Part shown: positions 1-9,934 of the stretch, piece after piece
Layout: every line of letters starts with the position of its first letter
How positions within the stretch are numbered: position 1 is the first letter of the stretch
Assembly (NCBI GenBank): GCA_023052935.1
Contig: CM041295.1
Location: forward strand, 169,066,366 to 169,130,365
DNA length: 64,000 nucleotides
From: Piezodorus guildinii
Lineage: Eukaryota > Arthropoda > Insecta > Hemiptera > Pentatomidae
Direction of reading: 5' to 3'
Made by a program: the position numbers and the translations under genes
Notes under the pieces: generated by a model
Seen by the model: only the letters and a program-made list of their open reading frames with translations
Told to the model about the DNA's origin: nothing
Database searches by the model: none

Positions 1-1071
1 TATTTTGTAATATACAGACAGTATAGTAGAATAATTAAACAATACATTGATGAAATATTTCCAAATTTGAATTAAATAATACCAAAATAATAAGTGATTA
101 TTATAAAAGATTTAATGATAAAATGTGAACTACTATCATCAACTGGATGTTATTGAGGATAGGAAACTAATTAGGAACACATACAAGCAGTGAATATTTA
201 AATGGTATAAAAATCCTAAACCCTTAAACTTGTAATGATAAGGAACACAATAAATGAGCAGTAAATATTTAACTGACAAAAAATAAAACCTGTGACCTGT
301 CAAATAATAATAATAAAACATTTAACTTGTGAAACATTTTAACACACTAAAAAACTTAGAAATTATAATGCAATAAATGAAATAAATTAATATTTAAATG
401 GTTTATAATATTAAGATCGCAATAAACAAACAGGGGATATTTAAATGACCTAAGTAACCTAAACTGGTAAAACTACACATTACAAAAGGTCAGTAACTAG
501 ATAATATGAAGAATGTATATTGGCTTTCTATCTTCAGTCTTTGAACCTAATGGATAATGTTTTTTTCTGAGATAGGCTAATCATGAGTTATGTTCATATT
601 ATTTTTTTATTAATAATATTGACTTTTTAGTTTGTTAATTATTAAACTTGTGTATAAAAAATCTTACTTATCTTGAAGATTTAGGATATTCTCCCAGAGC
701 AATACTGAAACAAATGTATTTTCATGTTGTTAGATTTGCTTAGGGGTTGATGAGCTGTCATAAGTAGTGAGATTTATTACATTGCTGCTGTTAATATTAA
801 TTTCCAAGTTTTTTTTAAGTATATTTCTGTAAAGTAAGTGGAAATCATTGATGTTTGAACACTAATCAGTAAAATTATATTTTAGTAGTTCCCATCTAAC
901 AAATTTATTTACTTATTTTGTAACATAAAGGCTTTTCAACCATAAAGGTTGTTTTAGCCCTAAACTAATAATACGAATACAATATGTTAAGTTGAATACA
1001 AACTATTATATAAGATAATTAAATATAAGAAAATAAAATAAAAATATTTAAAGATATTAATTAATTTCTAG
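1..1071. other. AT-rich non-coding DNA upstream of UQCR11 exon
   Basis: No coding exon, RNA gene or recognisable transposon was found here. The last bases end in a pyrimidine-rich tract and AG that serve as the acceptor of the exon beginning at 1072, so at least the right part is probably UQCR11 intron. A short minus-strand reading frame at 139-321 is composed of low-complexity Tyr/Leu/Phe codons and is not believable as a gene. The upstream UQCR11 exon with the start codon was not found and probably lies left of the window. Confidence 0.5.
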
Positions 1072-1201
1072 GCTTCCAAGTTTGTCGTTATTTGGGGCAT
1101 CTGCAGGAGCTGCTGTTTGCTATATGACTGATTGGAAATTAGTTCTAGAATACATGCCCTATTATGGTGGGAAGTTCAAAACAGCAGAAGATTCATCATA
1201 G
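1072..1201 (+). CDS. UQCR11: Cytochrome b-c1 complex subunit 10, last coding exon (partial gene)
   Basis: The exon follows a typical acceptor (TTTCTAG at 1065-1071), has one leading phase base and then encodes 42 residues to a TAG at 1199-1201. It holds a short hydrophobic Gly/Ala segment followed by TDWKLVLEYMPYYGGKFK. This matches the C-terminal half of the 6.4-kDa single-pass subunit of respiratory complex III, where vertebrates have TDWRLILDWVP..GKFK. The product sits in the mitochondrial inner membrane and is a small accessory subunit of ubiquinol-cytochrome c reductase. The tail AEDSS is a little longer than the vertebrate one. The start codon and first exon are not in the window. Just after the stop, ATTAG followed by GTATTT could be a donor, giving a spliced 3' UTR. 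The family call rests on motif recall, not a database search. Confidence 0.85.
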
Positions 1202-1499
1202 ACAATTAGGTATTTTATTTATTATTTATCTCCAAAAACAATTAAAAACAAATAGCTATGTTTTATAGGTAGCATATATGTTTCATGAAATGGCATGTCT
1301 TCTGTTGAATTTTAGTCCCTTTATATATTTATGTATTGTTCGCTTAAAGATGATTTTATTTGAGTCTTATTAATTGTCTGTTAGGAATACATTCACATAT
1401 ATATATATATATATATATAATATTTGTCACAATAAGTATGTGATAAAATATGTTTTATTACTGTTGGTTTATTATTTTCTCTGACGGACCTTTGTGATA

Positions 1500-2426
1500 T
1501 TGGGTTGTTTCACATGAAATGTCCGTTTTTATAGTTTCTGAAATACATAAAGGATTTTGCAGGTCTCTGTTGTTTTCTTCCGAATGTTTACATATTTAAA
1601 GTAAACAGTTACTAATCCTCTACCTTTGTATTATAAACATTAGCTTCCCAATCAGTTACCCACTTTTTAGTATACCTCCAAATATGAACATGGAAACACG
1701 CGATTTTCGAGTAATATTTTTGTATGAGTTTAAACTCGGCCATTCAGCAGCTGAGGCTGCTAGAAATATTTGCAAGGCGTTTGGGGAAGGGGAGTGTTAA
1801 TGAACGGACCATTCGCCGTTGGTTTGCTAAGTTTTCAGCTGGGGATACTGACTTGGAAAACTTGCTCCGAGGAAGACCTCCGTCCGTAATAGACAACGAT
1901 GTCCTCAAACATACAGCAAGTACAAGGAAACCCCTACCAAACAGTTAAAGGACTCTCAGCACAACTAAATGCAAGTGCATCTACCGTTTCCAGACATTTA
2001 AAGTGTATTGGGAAAGTAAAAAAGCTCGATACATGGTTACCTCATGATCTCACTGAGGGGCAGCAAGACCCCATGTTTCAAAACATACCATGCAAAAATT
2101 AAAAGAACTGGGCTACGAAGTTCTTCCGCACCCACCATATTCTCCCGACTTGTCTCCAACAGATTACCACCTGTTCAGGAATTTAGACAACTTCATCAAA
2201 GGAAAACTTTTTGAAAATGATGATCAAGTGAAAAGTGCGTTTTCAGATTTTGTTTCACTTCAAAGCTCAGAGTTTTTCAGTTCGGGGATAAAAAAGTTGG
2301 TGTCACATTGGGAAAAATGTGTAGAAAAAGAAGGTTAAAACTTCGAATAAAATTATCTTGTTTTCATATCATATTTTTAATAAAAATCCTTTACCTTGAA
2401 AACGGACATTTCATGTGACAACCCAA
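1500..2426 (+). mobile_element. Mariner-like element, internally deleted, complete ends
   Basis: The ends are near-perfect inverted repeats beginning TTGGGTTGT (1500) and ending ACAACCCAA (2426). Each is followed by the complement of GACATTTCATGTGA-type sequence, and TA dinucleotides flank both sides (1498-1499, 2427-2428) as expected for Tc1/mariner insertion. The length of 927 bp is short of the usual 1.3 kb. Inside lies a transposase pseudogene. The element lies in the probable UQCR11 3'-UTR intron. Confidence 0.93.
1684..2338 (+). pseudogene. Mariner transposase pseudogene
   Basis: From ATG 1684 the reading gives the first helix-turn-helix region (LYEFKLGHSAAEAARNI). After a frameshift near 1795 comes SVNERTIRRWFAKFSAGD and the linker LRGRPPSVID. 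A second shift near 1910 leads to the second HTH (ASASTVSRHLK) and WLPHDLTE, the mariner WVPHELTE-type motif. The reading then jumps straight to ARPHVSKH and HPPYSPDLSPTDYHLF, the third-Asp block of the D,D34D catalytic triad, and runs to a TAA ending at 2338. The first two catalytic Asp residues and the protein between them are deleted, so the product cannot be an active transposase. Family knowledge: mariner proteins are about 345 aa, and here about 200 codons remain in three frames. Confidence 0.92.
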
Positions 2427-2960
2427 TAGATAAAAAAAAATTGAAACTTGAGGTTATAAATGTTTCAAGATGAGCATAATGTAAAAAATTAAATTAAAAA
2501 ATAAACTTGCTGCCTCCATCCATGGCTTTTTTTCAAGAATCAAATGTTTTGAGATTTGACACCAACATTACTCTCTCCATGATGATCCTCAGAACTTATC
2601 ATTACCATCACCTATTTTGTTTAAAACTGGTAGCCGATTTGAGATACTAAACTCACATAAAATCGCTGTTGATCATGATAGAGAAAAAAATTATTATCAT
2701 ACTATTCAACCCCTTCGAAGTTATTAAGTAATTTTTAAGTTTTCCTTACTTTAAAAAAAAAGTTATGCCTCCTAATTAGACACTTATTGTTCAGTATTTT
2801 AGTTCCATTTGAATTTGAAGTTAAGAGTCCTAATTGTTCTTAAAGTGCTAATTATTTTTATATTCATCAATATATTATGAATGATCGTATCTTAATTTTT
2901 CATTTACATATATTTCTGTGAGCAATATTTAATTTTTTTTTTTTTTTTTCTGTTGCAGAT

Positions 2961-3060
2961 ATATAGATGGTCATATATTACAGCTGGCATTAGTCACTTT
3001 TCCTAATACTGCCTTTTGTTTTTTTTAAGAATACTTTCTTGAAATGTAAATAAATGTATT
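2961..3060 (+). other. Candidate UQCR11 3'-UTR exon with poly(A) signal
   Basis: A long T tract followed by TGTTGCAG (ending about 2960) makes a strong acceptor. The roughly 100 bp after it has no open frame and ends with AAATAAATG, which contains the AATAAA signal near 3049. Paired with the GTATTT donor candidate at about 1210, this would be the terminal untranslated exon of UQCR11. The intervening intron would contain the mariner element at 1500-2426. This is inferred from splice-site shape only. Confidence 0.35.
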
Positions 3061-3505
3061 AAGTTATTTGTAATTGCCTGCAATATTTTTTTCATTTCTC
3101 ACCCAGTTGGTTTTGTAGTCTTTATATTAAAATTTCAAATTTTAGAATTTGGAAGATTTTAAGGTTTTCATGTTATTTCCATTAGATGCTCCCAAACTTC
3201 TATTTTTCTTTCTTATATAATTCAATCTGTAGCTGGTTTCAACAAATCTATTTTAACTTATTATAGAACTTAAGAACTATTTGAAACTATCTAGGAATGA
3301 TAGTTGTAACCCTTCATTACATACAACCCAAGAAGTACTTCAAGCATGTACACAGTTTAGTTGTATCTTGGAAGAAAAAACAAAATTAGGAATAATAAAC
3401 TTATAATACAATTCATGTATTAAGCTACATTAAAGAAGAAATAGCCTATTCAAAGTTTTTTCTTTTATGAGTAATAAATCTTGTTACAAATGACTAAAAT
3501 ATATA

Positions 3506-3995
3506 CAGTCGTGGTCATAGAAATTGCATCACTCAATAAAAGAAATGTTTTTAAAAAAATGCTGATTACACAAAAAAATAATATATATATTGAAAATTAA
3601 AGAAAAGCACATCAAAAATCAATGAAAAAATAAAGAAGTTTAAGTTTCTCGTAAAATGAATTATAATATTAATTTTCAAAACTATGACCACTGTTGATTT
3701 GTGTCACATCAGTTTTCTATAAAAATTGTTCCACTTCATGTTATCACACAATGTTAATTGTTTCTGATTACTAAATGCTTAAAATTCGATATAATTAAAA
3801 ATTGTATTCTGGTAGTAGTTAAAAGTACTAACCAAGAACAAAGAAACATTATTTATTTTTTTGTTTAATTTCTTTATTTCATTAAGCATATGATATAAAT
3901 AAGTAGACAAAAACAAAAATATTCAATTAGATCAAATTCATTTCCATAAAAAATTGAAGGTTAGGTAGGTGATGCAATTTCTATGACGAGGACTG
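3506..3995. mobile_element. Tc1-type MITE with 27-bp terminal inverted repeats
   Basis: The left end reads CAGTCGTGGTCATAGAAATT and the right end is its inverted copy with two mismatches (CAGTCCTCGTCATAGAAATT on the minus strand). The 490-bp interior is AT-rich and non-coding. CAGT-type termini are usual for Tc1-like elements. The left flank is TA (3504-3505) but the right flank reads CA (3996-3997), so one copy of the expected TA duplication is mutated. No transposase is encoded, hence non-autonomous. Confidence 0.8.
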
Positions 3996-4062
3996 CACCT
4001 GGTTGTTTTATGAGGAAGATGGTTGGGGGTGCGGAAGATGGGTGGGGGGGTTGTTTTATAGT
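3990..4062 (-). repeat. Penelope-type tail fragment
   Basis: Read on the minus strand, this stretch contains GCACCCCCAACCATCTTCCT followed by CAT. The same block recurs at 6905-6930 (+) and, inverted, at 6722-6752; a diverged version sits at 53359-53390. It therefore looks like a fragment of the repeat family that also carries the hammerhead-like motifs. It starts at the right end of the Tc1-type MITE. Confidence 0.45.
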
Positions 4063-4576
4063 TTCCAAACTTTTTTTTTGTAATTTATTTTCCAAAACTA
4101 TTATCTTCTTGAATGTGATGGAGAAAAAAAATGGTACTTATTACATATGTCATTTATAGCTCATGCAAAACATCTAAATTTTCATATTGAATATTAAATA
4201 GTTGACCTTATGTGTATGAAGTGAAGGATGTTATAGTTCAAGTCATAATTTGTTGATTCCAGCCTGAAGTATCTCATCCTTCATTTCATTAAATTGTCTA
4301 CCTCAAATCTTATGGTTGCACCCTTTTTGTCTTGATTCAAATCAGTAAGGATATTAAACACCCAATTCATCCTCTGAATACTTTTTTTTAGATGATATTT
4401 AAGGGCAGCTAATTCCATTTATGTTATGGCTGCATGTTTTCTCTTAGAGTTATGCTTGAAGTTAAGGCACATATATATTGGTGGGATATTACAATTGCAG
4501 GTAAGTTATTCATTGGTAAAGAATTGATACAAAAGTAATTATCTTGAGGATGTATAGTCGACTGTAGAAACTATTA

Positions 4577-4779
4577 TAGGTGGAATAGTCAGGAATCAGT
4601 CATTTTTTTAAATTTTGCCAACGTTTCAGCTCAAGCTTGTGAGCCATCATCAGGGCATTACTGAGCCACGTCCAAGCATAAACTATTGAGTTTATGATGG
4701 CTCACAAGCTTGAGCCGAAACGTTGGCAAAATTAAAAAAATTTCAAAAAATGACTGATTCCTGACTATTCCACCTATAA
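4577..4779. repeat. Inverted repeat with hammerhead ribozyme core (Penelope-like relic)
   Basis: Two arms of about 80 bp (4577-4653 and 4694-4779) are inverted copies separated by roughly 40 bp. The outer ends read TATAGGTGGAATAGTCAGGA on the plus strand and its complement. Each arm carries the block GGCTCACAAGCTTGAGC followed by (C/T)GAAACGTTGGC. Hammerhead motifs in inverted pairs of terminal repeats are known from Penelope-like retroelements, but no Penelope reverse transcriptase is present here. Confidence 0.65.
4616..4657 (-). ncRNA. Hammerhead ribozyme-like motif, type I with minimal stem III
   Basis: On the minus strand the order is TGCC, the core CTGATGA, a stem II hairpin (GGCTC, loop, GAGCT), then GAAACGTT and GGCA. 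CTGATGA and GAAA are the two invariant core strands. ACGT after GAA gives the 2-bp stem III of dimer-type hammerheads, with GTT as an allowed NUH cleavage triplet. TGCC pairs with GGCA to form a 4-bp stem I. One extra T sits between the core and stem II. The mirrored plus-strand copy starting at 4694 lacks the first three core bases (CTG). Confidence 0.6.
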
Positions 4780-5595
4780 AAGTAATTATCCTATAAGCTG
4801 TACAAGATCAATTGAGATATACTTAGACATAAAATGTTGCTTGATGTGTTACATTAGCAGAAAATGTATTCCTGTAATCTAGCACAGGTTTCATATATGA
4901 CTTGCAAGCAGTTTTCATTTTGGTTTGCACCTCACTTTGTGGCTGTTAGTCTTCTTAAAAGGCGGGTTCTTTGCAATGGAAATGTATCTGTGCTCTTTTT
5001 TGATGCATTTTACGTCATTGCCCTACCTTCTTTTACCTAACCAGTTTTACTAGAGCCTCCTTAAAGCATATTTAAAGTAAATAAATGTATTTACTAGTAC
5101 CTCCTCCCCCTGGCCCAACAAATTCCTTAAGGTATCCATGATGTACTTTTTCGTCACTTTAGTTCAGTCCTAGTCATTAAAACAATGAACTGTTGTAGTA
5201 TTGTATCTGGTCTGTGTTTTTGGGCCAAAAATGGTTTTAGCTATCTACCTGAGTAGTTTTTGCAGATTTTTGTGTCCATATTATGTATTAGGTTGTAATA
5301 ATGCAGGATTTTAACTTAGAAAGAAAGATTTACAACTGTTTTATTTAATCGAATGTGATTCAGAGGTAGAACCCGAAATATAATTAAAAATGTGTTGTCA
5401 TTAACCAACTTTCTGACTGTGTGGAGGTTTCATTTCTTTCAATCAACTAATTTTATATAATAAGGTTTCTTCCACTGTAGGTAAGTGCTTGTAGAGGCTA
5501 CAAGTTAACTAGGAGACAGTGTGAAGAAAAACTCGTTACATATACTAATTAATAAGGGGAAAAAACTTGTATCAATAACATTTCCATACACTATT

Positions 5596-5601
5596 AAAAA
5601 A

Positions 5602-5670
<69 letters not shown>
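5596..5670. repeat. Poly(A) plus (TA)n microsatellite
   Basis: An A run starting near 5596 is followed by an uninterrupted AT dinucleotide array. It lies next to the decayed Tc1 transposase to the right. Confidence 0.95.
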
Positions 5671-5678
<8 letters not shown>

Positions 5679-5694
5679 TACATATACATATATT

Positions 5695-6310
5695 CTAAAA
5701 ACATGTAGGGGTTCCTCATTTCCTCTTAGAATTTCAAGTAACCTGTTTCTCATACAATCCATCCCATAAGTGTTCAACAGGGTTTAGGTCAGGTGACTAT
5801 GGAAGTAATTTTTATTGATTGGGAACATTGTCGATCAACCATCCTTTTATTTGTTTAGCAGATGAATTTATTAATTGTTCCTTAAAATGTCCAGGTAAGC
5901 ATATTGGTCTATAACCCCATCAATGAACACTAAATTTCTAGCACCAGAAGCTCCAAAACACCCCACACACCATGGCACTTCCACCTCCGTGTTTAAATGT
6001 TGGGGTCAAATTCTTAGTTTTGAAAGCTGATGTTGATTTTCTCCACACTCTTGACCTTCCATCTGGCCTAAAATTATTAAATTTGGATTCTTCAGGACTT
6101 TCTTCTTGCGACTCGACCACTGTATTCTTCCCTTCTTAAAACGTTTTTTACTGTTTCTGGGTGGACTTGAAGCCAATAGCACCTTTTTTTTCTGATGACC
6201 ATTGAGTTGTCGGAAGTGTGAGGATTTGCATAGACTTCAGCAAGGATGGTTCGCCTTTGGCAATTCTCCAGTCTCCTGTCTTCCAGCACGTGGTCTATCC
6301 TCCAAAGATT
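5695..6310 (-). pseudogene. Tc1-like transposase fossil
   Basis: On the minus strand, going from 6310 to 5695, three pieces of a Tc1-type transposase appear in different frames. The first is an N-terminal DNA-binding part ending in HPETVKNVLRREEYSGRVARR. The second is the catalytic region piece SRVWRKSTSAFKTKNLTPTF continuing into KHGGGSAMV, equivalent to the RVWR...KHGGGSVMVWG block of Tc1 proteins. The third is SPDLNPVEHLWDGL, the block carrying the final Glu of DD34E. The QDND block holding the second Asp appears deleted, and several stops interrupt the frame. No terminal repeats were located. Confidence 0.85.
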
Positions 6311-6720
6311 TTAACTCTCTATCTCTTTTTAATGACAGATACGAGATTTTTCTTAGAGATAAGCCCTAAGAACCATAAGCTCTTTCGAATCACGAGAAAC
6401 GCGTATATTGAAAAGAAATCAGTTCCCCAGGCCCAAATAAAGTTAGCAATGAACTAAGATTTGATTATAGAGATAAGGTTTATACATATAACTCTGGAAA
6501 GTACAACCAGGATTAATATTATAAGCGGATGGAAACTTATTTGACCTATCATTAACAAATGACACTCTGTCTCGTTTAATATTAATGATGAAATGAAAAT
6601 AAATAAATCTATTTCTTTAATCTAATATTAGTATTAATAATTTTTACATTAGGAAATTGTTAAATTTAAAATAAATAGGTATGGAAAACAATAGCATGCT
6701 GCGTGGAAACTTATACTGTT

Positions 6721-6945
6721 TTTAGATGAGGAAGAGGGTTGGGGGTGCAGTCATAAAATAGAAACACTCATTTAAAACAAGTGCTATTTTACTTCTTTAG
6801 ACACCGTCTCAGAGTCAACCTAGATGAAGGCCCACGATGTAGGCCGAAACATCGGCACATAACTAAAATAGCACTTGTTTTAAATGTGTCTTTCTATTTT
6901 ATGACCGCACCCCCAACCATCTTCCTCATCTAATTTCTCAACGGT
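6721..6945. repeat. Inverted repeat with hammerhead-like centre and Penelope-type tail
   Basis: Arms of about 72 bp (6721-6792 and 6863-6936) are inverted copies; each contains ACAAGTGCTATTTTA or its complement and the GCACCCCCAACC tail block. The spacer carries CTAGATGA, a GGCC...GGCC hairpin and GAAACATCGGC (6819-6857). This is a hammerhead core with one extra base in the CTGATGA strand. The structure parallels the 4577-4779 repeat. Confidence 0.6.
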
Positions 6946-7415
6946 CAACAAAAACTCCATCATACTGTTCTTAGGTTTCAGTAATAAATAAACAATGTTA
7001 TTTATGCATAAATATTATATATATATTTATTTTATTATATTCTTGTATTTAATGATCAGTCTTAGAGTATCTGATGTGCAGTAAGGAGCTTAATCGTTTG
7101 TTTGTGTTGTGAGTTGAATTGCTTTAGAACATCTTTATCCTTATTACTGAATTTCTTTTCGTATCTACTATATATATAGACAGGTAACTACACAGTGTTT
7201 TATAGTTGCTATTATAAATAGGAGGAGTGTAATAAGGTAATTTAAGAAAATTAAAACTATATATAGTCAGCGCCGCGCTATAGTAGTGGTGGGGATAGTC
7301 TGTTTAACGAGCCTAATCCTACTTTTCGCAGGTAAACACGCAGTGTTATTCTTGCATTAAAGCATTATTATTTTGTTTTCAATTTCGATATAACTTAAAA
7401 ACACTTTTAAAAAAA

Positions 7416-8327
7416 ATGGTGAATTGCAAAGTATGTGGCAAAGCAGTAGGAAGAGATGAAAAAATGAAATTGTCCTGCGCCACATGTCTAAATATTTATC
7501 ATATAAAATGCGTAAAAATAGAATCAACGATCAAGACGCTCACAAAAATTGGCATTGCAATGACTGTGACTCGTCTTCGCGGAAATCGCTAGCCAACGAG
7601 CCTGGTACTACAATTAGTTTGCTGATGGCGCTTACTGAGGAGGTTAAGGAGATGAAGGCCAGACTTCGAGGGATCGACGAGCTTAAAGAGATAAATCAAA
7701 CTCTCGAAAAACAATCCGAACTCTCGTTCGAAAATATGGAGTGGTTCCAAAAATTGAGAATCTCCTCGAACAGCAAAAAAATCAGGTAGAAAAATTAACT
7801 CTGGGAAACAATTTTTGAAAAGAAAAAATTTCAAAATTAAAAGATCGGCTAAATAATGCAGAACAGAACTAATTAAAAAATAGTCTCGAAATCAGAGGTA
7901 TCCCGGAGAGGCCAGGTGAGACTGTAACTGGAACCATTATAAGCGTCGGGGCAGCCTTGGGCGTGAAGCTGGGTCCGGAAGATCTGGACCACGCCGTACG
8001 TCTCAGGCCTAAGGATACTGGAACCCCAGGGACCATCATCGCTCGCTTCGTTCGCCAAGCAGTGAAGGATGATCTGGTGCGGCAAAGACGGGTAAAGAGA
8101 CTTTTCTATGAGCCACCTAGGCTGGGAGGGGAACAACACGCACCCTGTTTATGTCAGCGATGCGAGGACGCCGGCCAACTAGCACCTATACTGGCTCGCC
8201 AGGCAGAAAAAGTTGTCTGCTAAGATTAAATGTGTGGTTCAGTGGCGGTCGGGTCAGGTGCCGGAAGGCCGACGGGCATCCAGGGCTAATTATCAATAAA
8301 CCGACCGACTTAGATATCTTTACCTGA
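7416..8327 (+). pseudogene. LINE copy A ORF1: PHD-like finger, coiled coil, FP25-like domain
   Basis: Starting at ATG 7416, MVNCKVCGKAVGRDEKMKLS begins a Cys4-His-Cys3 pattern (CKVC, CATC, H..C, and after a frameshift near 7545 CNDC), the layout of a PHD finger. Next comes a charged heptad-rich segment (LTEEVKEMKARLRGIDELKE, 7625-7790), a likely coiled coil. After another frameshift, LEIRGIPERPGETVTGTI and LDHAVRLRP (7888-8110) resemble the RNA-binding fold of L1-type ORF1 proteins. The part after 8110 (PVYVSDARTPAN, then WLARQ) resembles the baculovirus FP25-like domain seen in many insect LINE ORF1s. At least three frameshifts make it a pseudogene. Domain names are from memory of the families. 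Confidence 0.75.
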
Positions 8328-8722
8328 TGATTTCTTTTAAGTTACAGACTTATTGTTAAACATTTATTTTATTTTCTTAAAGAAGGCTTATTATTTTTCT
8401 TTATTCTTTTTTCGTTTTTTAAAAGGCATAAATAATATTTTGTTGTTTCGGAAAATTTTTATTTTGTATTAACAATATTTTTCTGCTTGTGTTCATAATT
8501 AAGCATTCTAATATTCGTTTTCTATATGTTTTAGCGACTTGCATTTTATGTTTTTTTTTTCTAAAAACTTAGGTTCAAATTTATTCTATCAATTTAAATA
8601 TATATTTTTTCATTTTTTGATAGATTCCGATAACTTTGAAATTATTCATATTTTAAGGATTCGCTCTTATCTATTCCTTAATCCCGACCCTTTTACAGTT
8701 ATCCCAATTCCCAAATCCAGTC

Positions 8723-9513
8723 ATGATTAATATCCTTACCTCCTGTCACATTAATGAACAATCCCTTATTGCCCACTATGATGAATTCCAAAAATATTTT
8801 CTAGACAATTTTTATCACATCATAGCAGTATCTGAAACCTGGTTAAAACCTTACATTCCTTCCTCACAAGTATCCCTCACCAATTATTCCTTCCTTCGCC
8901 ATGACCGATCTGATCGCAGAGGTGGTGGTGTGGGGCTGTATATACATGACTCTCTCAAGGCCAAAATCCTTCTCCAATCACCTTCTCTCGACCATCCTCA
9001 TATCGAATACATGTTTGTCGAAATCTTCACTGTTTCATCTCCTCTCCTGTATGCCATTGTCTATCGACCGCCTCATGTTTATTTTGATAACCTTTTTGAA
9101 TCCTCCCTAGTCCAATTGGTTTCAAGTTACTCCAATATCATCATTTCCGGCGATTTCAACGTTAATATGATCTCTGAATCGTATGATAAATCTTTCCTAG
9201 TAAACCTCTTGTTTTCCCTAAATCTTTATCTTGTTCCTTATTTTCCCACCCATCATACGCAATTCTCCGGCACCTGGCTGGACCTTCACATAACAGATTC
9301 ATCTCTAAAAATCCTTTCATCCTCCCAGCACCCGGTCCCGTTTCTTTCGTCGCACGAGCTGATCCAGATTTCATATGACCTAGCAGTAAAATTTTTTACT
9401 CCCAAAGTGATATCCTATCGTAATTTGGATCTCCTATGCTACGAATCACTTCGATCTGACCTGTAATCACTAAATTGGGATACCATATACTCCTGTAACT
9501 CTATCGATCCTAT
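8723..9513 (+). pseudogene. LINE copy A ORF2, APE-type endonuclease part
   Basis: An open frame of 247 codons from 8723 contains the endonuclease signatures SETWLKP (residue ~37), YRPP, GDFNVN (~143) and SSHE (~213, in place of the usual SDH). This nicking endonuclease would initiate target-primed reverse transcription. The frame stops at 9464-9466, runs on degenerately and is cut at 9513 by the gypsy LTR. The matching reverse transcriptase resumes after 12919. Confidence 0.88.
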
Positions 9514-9909
9514 TGTGACATGGTTAATGGTTAAGGTCCAGGTCCTTCATAGAAAATAAAATTATTTTCGATGTTATACTTTATTTCCTTTGTCAGCGGC
9601 ATACAAGCATACGGCAAAAAAAAAAAAATTCTACCATAACACCAACGCTGGGTATATTAAATATATATGACGAAAAATTAAATAGAAATAGCCTTAAACT
9701 GCTCCTGGTTGCTTCCCTGCTAACTCGGTACTTCCATCCATCCATTCGGTACGAGACTTTCTACGGGAATCGCTTAAAATCGCAGAATCCCGGTATCTCC
9801 ACGGTACTTATCCTAGGCAGCGACACTGTACGTTTCCATATATGTATAGGCTCAAGTTCAAGACACCGGGCGGACGAAAACCGAGCGGGAAAATTAAAAA
9901 CTTGTTACA
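9514..9909 (-). repeat. 3' LTR of the 9.5-12.9 kb gypsy element
   Basis: It is 396 bp, bounded by TGTGACA and TTGTTACA on the plus strand. Its right part (from about 9830: GTACGTTTCCATATATG and GGCGGACGAAAACCGAGCGG) is shared with the short LTR at 12822-12919, which proves the pair. Confidence 0.9.
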
Positions 9910-9934
9910 CACTCCCCTCCAGCGGGTAAGTCCG

